From NCBI RefSeq assembly GCF_900406815.1, contig NZ_OVCN01000007.1, forward strand, positions 97,183-161,182: DNA of 64,000 nt, read 5' to 3'. The DNA is from Acinetobacter haemolyticus (GTDB lineage Bacteria > Pseudomonadota > Gammaproteobacteria > Pseudomonadales > Moraxellaceae). Under the pieces are notes generated by a model. The model was not told the DNA's origin. It saw only the letters and a program-made list of their open reading frames with translations, and did no database searches. The position numbers and the translations under genes were made by a program. How positions within the stretch are numbered: position 1 is the stretch's first letter; each line of letters starts with the position of its first letter. Positions 60,259-64,000 of this stretch are shown here, piece after piece.

Positions 60259-60699
60259 TTAATGTCCTTGATGTTGCTGTAATTGTTGATCTAACCACTG
60301 TTGTAACTCTGGTGTCCGTAAAGCACCGCTAATTCTTGCCAACTCTGTCGTTTTATTCATTAAAACAAGTGTGGGAATACTCCGAACATGAAATGCAGCA
60401 CTCAAACGCGGATTGGCTTCAGTATCAATTTTTGCAAAAATCACATAGGGGTTTTGCTTAGCAACTTGAGCAAAATGTGGTGCCATCATTTTACAAGGAC
60501 CACACCATTCAGCCCACAGATCAATCAAAACAGGTAAATCATTATTGCTGATAAAGTGACTAAAATTTTGTTCATTTAACTCAATTGGTTGTAAGGGCAA
60601 TAAAGCTTGATGGCACTGACCACAATTTGGATGCACAGCTAGCTTTTCTTCAGGTACACGATTTTTTGCACCACAGGATGAACAGACAATAATCATCAC
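60259..60699 (-). CDS. trxC: thioredoxin 2
   Basis: A 146-residue thioredoxin with an N-terminal zinc-finger extension (Cys6, Cys9, Cys26, Cys29) and active site WCGPC (65-69). Its start overlaps the alpha/beta hydrolase stop by four nt (ATGA), and yciA starts one base after its stop, so all three are coupled. Confidence 0.95.
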   Translation of the reverse strand: MMIIVCSSCGAKNRVPEEKLAVHPNCGQCHQALLPLQPIELNEQNFSHFISNNDLPVLIDLWAEWCGPCKMMAPHFAQVAKQNPYVIFAKIDTEANPRLSAAFHVRSIPTLVLMNKTTELARISGALRTPELQQWLDQQLQQHQGH

Positions 60700-61592
60700 T
60701 TCACTCCAATATGTTGATGTAAAAATTCTAATTGGGTTGTGACTGCTTTTTCAAACCAAGAACCATGATAAATATCAAAATGCTTCATTTCCCACTCATG
60801 GTAGCTTACAAAAGGAGCAATATTAGTTGCAGCTTCACGACTAGATGCGATAGGGATTAAACTATCTTGTTTTGCTGCGATAAATAAAACGGGAATATTA
60901 ATCTTACGTACAAATTGAATTGGACGATAACGCATTAAATTAAAAAAAACACGAGCAGGAACCTCACCACTCCAATAATAATCAGGGTTCACAATCGAAT
61001 GATAACCATAATAGCTATCAGAGGTTGGTAGGAAGCACAATTTATATTGATCCACAACGGGTAATGTCTTTGGCACCAAGCCCATTTTTGACCCCATATA
61101 GTCCTGACTGGAACGCTTTAATGCTTCTGGATAACGCTGGAGTGGATAAAGTTTAGCGGTTTCAGCACCATCAACATACGGTACTTGTACCATTACGGCT
61201 TGAATATTCTTGAGGTCAGTTGCCAAACTCAGAGCATACCCCCCACTTAATGAAGTTCCCCAAAGAATAATTCGCCGGCTATCAATCAACTTACAATTTG
61301 ATGCGAACTGAACAATGGTTTTCCAGTCATCTAGCTGTGACGTTAAAGACACCAACTCTCTAGGCTTTCCCGTACTCCCCCCCCAATAACGATAATCAAA
61401 TAAAATGACTGCATATCCTGCTTTTGCAAACCGCTGAGCATATTGAACTAATTTAAATTGACGCAACCCAGCAAACCCATGAGCCATGATAATAACCGCA
61501 GGTTTAATGTTAGTTTTGGGAAGATAAAAATCTGCTGCGATTGTTTCATCACCACTCGGAACATACAACGGCTCAACTGTATAGGTGTGCAT
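60696..61592 (-). CDS. alpha/beta hydrolase (dienelactone-hydrolase-like)
   Basis: A 298-residue hydrolase. The nucleophile elbow is GTSLSGGYAL, with Asp in AAKQDSLIP and His in MKHFDIYHG. MAHGFAGLR is the oxyanion region. The fold and opening recall XylE/FrsA-type esterases. It heads a three-gene group with trxC and yciA. Substrate unknown. Confidence 0.82.
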   Translation of the reverse strand: MHTYTVEPLYVPSGDETIAADFYLPKTNIKPAVIIMAHGFAGLRQFKLVQYAQRFAKAGYAVILFDYRYWGGSTGKPRELVSLTSQLDDWKTIVQFASNCKLIDSRRIILWGTSLSGGYALSLATDLKNIQAVMVQVPYVDGAETAKLYPLQRYPEALKRSSQDYMGSKMGLVPKTLPVVDQYKLCFLPTSDSYYGYHSIVNPDYYWSGEVPARVFFNLMRYRPIQFVRKINIPVLFIAAKQDSLIPIASSREAATNIAPFVSYHEWEMKHFDIYHGSWFEKAVTTQLEFLHQHIGVK

Positions 61593-61715
61593 GCGCGCTC
61601 CATTTCATTATCTTTTTACTGAACATCACTTATTTGTTATAGACATTTAAACTCAAGATCAAGCTTAATGCTATGATAGAGCATAAAATGTTTTGTTTGT
61701 TTTTGGAGTGACAAG

Positions 61716-62051
61716 ATGTCAGAGAATATAGGTTTTGCAGGTCAAATCGGCCCAGAACATGTAGCACAAGTTGTTGAAAAAGGCTTTAAATCTATTATTA
61801 ACAACCGTCCTGATATGGAAGGTGGCCCAGAGCAACCGACAAGCGCCCAGATCGAAGAGTCAGCTCGCAATGCAGGCCTAGATTATGTTTATCAACCTGT
61901 CGTTGCTGGGCAGATCACCGAACTTGATGTCCGTGCATTCGCAAACCATTATAATGAACTCCCAAAACCAATTTTAATGTTCTGCCGTACAGGTAATCGC
62001 TCTAATAATTTATATCAACTCGCCAAACAAATGGATTTGTTGGATGATTAA
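61716..62051 (+). CDS. DUF442/TIGR01244 phosphatase-like sulfurtransferase
   Basis: A 111-residue dual-specificity-phosphatase-like protein. FCRTGNRS is the C-x5-R motif with Cys90 and Arg95. Often fused to persulfide dioxygenase (Blh-type) or rhodanese, but here alone. The ATG at 61716 has GGAG upstream. It ends at a strong terminator shared with the lipoprotein gene. Confidence 0.85.
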   Translation: MSENIGFAGQIGPEHVAQVVEKGFKSIINNRPDMEGGPEQPTSAQIEESARNAGLDYVYQPVVAGQITELDVRAFANHYNELPKPILMFCRTGNRSNNLYQLAKQMDLLDD

Positions 62052-62060
62052 AACATTGTA

Positions 62061-62086
62061 AAAAAACGGCCCTAAGGCCGTTTTTT
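62061..62086. terminator. terminator between the DUF442 gene and the Ig-like lipoprotein gene
   Basis: Eleven-base stem AAAAAACGGCC/GGCCGTTTTTT, loop CTAA. Confidence 0.9.
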
Positions 62087-62093
62087 CATTAAC

Positions 62094-63572
62094 TTATAAA
62101 TCATCTAAACAATTCGTAGACAATCCATAAGGACTATTAATATTAGGTGCTACGCCATTAGCGACATCAACATCACTTATCAAATAACTTAAACCAAAGC
62201 TTGTTGACCCGCTAATACTCTTTCCACTAACAATCGAGTCTGCAATTACTTGGATATTAAGATAACCAGCATAAATTTTAGGATACTGTATTTTTAAATC
62301 AAATCTACCATTTGCATCTGTCGTATATTTATTATCAGTCGCAGGTGTTCCTTCAGAGTTTATAAAAGAAACAACTTGAACAGTTTGTCCTTCTTTAACA
62401 GGTTTCAACTGATCAATTTCTTTACCATTACTATTTACTTTAATGACTGGAGTGACACATTGCGTAATAACTGCTGGTAAATACTTATCTGCTGTATCAT
62501 CTGGTGGAATACTTGTATCAAAAAAAGCATAAAAACCTTTATTATAGGTTAGAGCATTCACTCCCATTATGACATCTTGATTAGGTATAGGCTTACCATC
62601 TACATCAGTAACTTGTACTGAAACATTTTTATAATAATAAACTCCATTTGTGGAGGATTCAATTTTTGTTGGATTATAAGCAACAGAAATAGCTCCTACA
62701 GGTCGAGGAACAGTAGAGTTAACGATATCCAACTTATAAGTATAAACTTTAGTTGATTGGCCAAAATTTGCTTCTAAAACTAAGTCATCTGTTACAAAAG
62801 AATCTGCACTATATGAAGCAGCTCTTTGAGTCTCATTAAAAGATAACGTATATGTAATTCTTCCATTTATATCGGTTTGAGAGGCATTTGGAGTGAACTT
62901 AACTCCATTTAAAGCAGAATTTTTAACTTTTAAAGAAATAGCTTGGTTAGGTAACGTTGCACCATTAGCATCAACAGCAGTTAAAGTAACAGTTGTTTGG
63001 TCACCTCTAACATTTAATGATGTTTTAGTAGCGTCAAATAAGACAATGCTAGTTGTATCAGCCCCATTACTGTTATCAGCACCAGTAACAGTAATTAATT
63101 GCTCTTGACTTAACTTTCCGTCATTCGCATTAACTATAATTTTAAAACCATTTTTAATTAATTCTGCTAAAGTTGGTGAGGTGGATGGTGTAGTTAAAAC
63201 AAATACCGCATTACCAGAGTCATTTGTTGTTTGTTTGGATAATCCAGCATTATTAACATTATTTGTAGGATCAATAATTGATAAAGTTACAGGTATTTCA
63301 GCTACTCCACCTTTATTCATATCTAAAGCACGAACAGTCACAGTGAGTTGACCATTTGTAGCTGCAATTGATAATTTGTCTAATTCAATTTTTAAACTAG
63401 CAGCTGTAGGAGTTATTCCTCCTCCAGGAGTTTCTACACCAGGATTGCCATTCCCAGAACCATTATTAGAGTTATCATTTGAGCCATAATAACCTCCGCC
63501 CCCTCCACAACTAGCCAATAAAATTGATATAGCAATTACAGACAACTTTGAAGTAAGTTGCTTTTTATTCAT
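62094..63572 (-). CDS. lipoprotein with bacterial Ig-like (Big-1-type) domains
   Basis: A 492-residue predicted lipoprotein. The lipobox is ILLASC (Cys22), followed by a Gly/Asn linker (GGGGGYYGSN...) that would hold it off the surface. The rest is beta-rich, with repeated ADNS/TDVDG-like turns: VTVRALDMNKGG, TLTAVDANGATL, VQVTDVDGKPIP, which mark three or more Big-1-type Ig domains. Such proteins can act as adhesins. It is A/T-rich and lies next to the rrn operon. I start at MNKKQLTSKL (63572); ATG 63578 is also possible. Confidence 0.78.
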   Translation of the reverse strand: MNKKQLTSKLSVIAISILLASCGGGGGYYGSNDNSNNGSGNGNPGVETPGGGITPTAASLKIELDKLSIAATNGQLTVTVRALDMNKGGVAEIPVTLSIIDPTNNVNNAGLSKQTTNDSGNAVFVLTTPSTSPTLAELIKNGFKIIVNANDGKLSQEQLITVTGADNSNGADTTSIVLFDATKTSLNVRGDQTTVTLTAVDANGATLPNQAISLKVKNSALNGVKFTPNASQTDINGRITYTLSFNETQRAASYSADSFVTDDLVLEANFGQSTKVYTYKLDIVNSTVPRPVGAISVAYNPTKIESSTNGVYYYKNVSVQVTDVDGKPIPNQDVIMGVNALTYNKGFYAFFDTSIPPDDTADKYLPAVITQCVTPVIKVNSNGKEIDQLKPVKEGQTVQVVSFINSEGTPATDNKYTTDANGRFDLKIQYPKIYAGYLNIQVIADSIVSGKSISGSTSFGLSYLISDVDVANGVAPNINSPYGLSTNCLDDL

Positions 63573-63578
63573 GATCAT

Positions 63579-63882
63579 TCCTTTTTTGTCCCCATCAAAT
63601 TCTAAAATCGAAGCTGATTTGTCATTATAAAAAATATTCCTAATGTAACCATAATATAGATTTTATGTAAATATAGTTTATCTTCAGGTAACAAGTATTA
63701 AAGTGATACTAATCAAACTATCATGAAAAAAAGAGAAATTTGTGATGTATTTTAACAAATATTTATTTTTTAAGTATCTTTTTTATTCAAAGGTATAGAG
63801 ATAAGTTTATATTAAAGTTGAGTTTAATTCATTAATTATGTTTTGATTAGTAATAAAAAAGAAATATCCTTTTAGCAATAAA
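63579..63882. other. A/T-rich gap between the lipoprotein gene and the rrn operon
   Basis: No gene is seen in this 304-base stretch. It should hold the promoter of the lipoprotein gene, but no box could be placed with confidence. Confidence 0.5.
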
Positions 63883-63916
63883 AAACACCCCCTCAGCGTT
63901 AGCGGAGGGGGTGTTT
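63883..63916 (-). terminator. rrn operon terminator
   Basis: Twelve-base stem AAACACCCCCTC/GAGGGGGTGTTT with a 10-base loop, then a T-run on the minus strand, just after 5S. Confidence 0.9.
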
Positions 63917-63925
63917 AGATTTAAA

Positions 63926-64000
63926 AGCTGGCGATGACTTACTCTCACATGGCAAGTGCCACACTACCATCAGCGCGAAGAGGTTTCACTTCTGAGTTCG
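63926..64000 (-). rRNA. rrf: 5S ribosomal RNA, 3' part
   Basis: The minus strand reads the 3' three-fifths of 5S rRNA (GAACTCAGAAGTGAAACCTC ... CATCGCCAGCT). The 5' part, and presumably 23S and 16S, lie beyond the right edge. Confidence 0.9.

Overview
The window is a stretch of chromosome from a gammaproteobacterium of the Moraxellaceae, almost certainly Acinetobacter. The evidence is the low G+C composition, many CAA/TTA-rich frames, the housekeeping neighbourhoods (dusA, prfC, ilvI-ilvH-ilvC, leuS-lptE-holA, yibN-grxC-secB, fabI, coaBC-radC, mnmC) and a partial 5S rRNA gene at the right edge that begins an rrn operon running off the window on the minus strand. No transposase, integrase, CRISPR array or tRNA gene was seen.

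Layout: 1-9.6 kb holds dusA, a small CHAP-like protein, tcdA, an MFS transporter, acnA, a TatD-family hydrolase and two related lipoproteins. From 9.7 to 18.4 kb lies prfC and an accessory cassette: an aldehyde dehydrogenase, a GMC alcohol oxidoreductase and a secreted alkylsulfatase in one operon, with a divergent AraC-family regulator. Together they could turn alkyl sulfates such as SDS into fatty alcohol, aldehyde and acid. The cassette is bracketed by ~200-bp direct repeats made of the first 23 codons of prfC plus its upstream region, so it looks acquired at the 5' end of prfC. From 18.5 to 25 kb are a carboxymuconolactone-decarboxylase-like gene, an unrecognised 503-residue protein, an outer-membrane-type protein preceded by a possible Cys-rich leader peptide, a PhaC-like hydrolase with Ser in place of Cys, and an MHYT-GGDEF-EAL protein.

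From 25.6 to 29 kb is the branched-chain amino-acid operon ilvI-ilvH-ilvC. Then come leuS, lptE, holA, a complete MacA-MacB-outer-membrane-factor efflux set, a lipoprotein, an accessory DUF6680-like gene, fabI, a Bax-inhibitor-1 family protein, orn, rsgA and yibN-grxC-secB.

From 45.7 to 48.2 kb is a compact alkylation-damage operon in which the usual Ada domains are distributed over separate genes: AraC+methyltransferase, 2OG-Fe(II) oxygenase, a stand-alone Ada-type metal-binding module and AlkB, each overlapping the next by 14 nt. The remainder is coaBC, radC, a bestrophin, an aldo/keto reductase with a divergent LysR regulator, the rnm/yciB/yciI neighbourhood, mnmC, a rhodanese, yajQ, thioesterases, fRMsr, trxC, an alpha/beta hydrolase, a DUF442 protein and a large Ig-like lipoprotein next to the rrn operon.

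Most gene ends carry clear rho-independent hairpins, several of them shared by converging genes. All functional assignments come from reading protein motifs and context; no database search was run.
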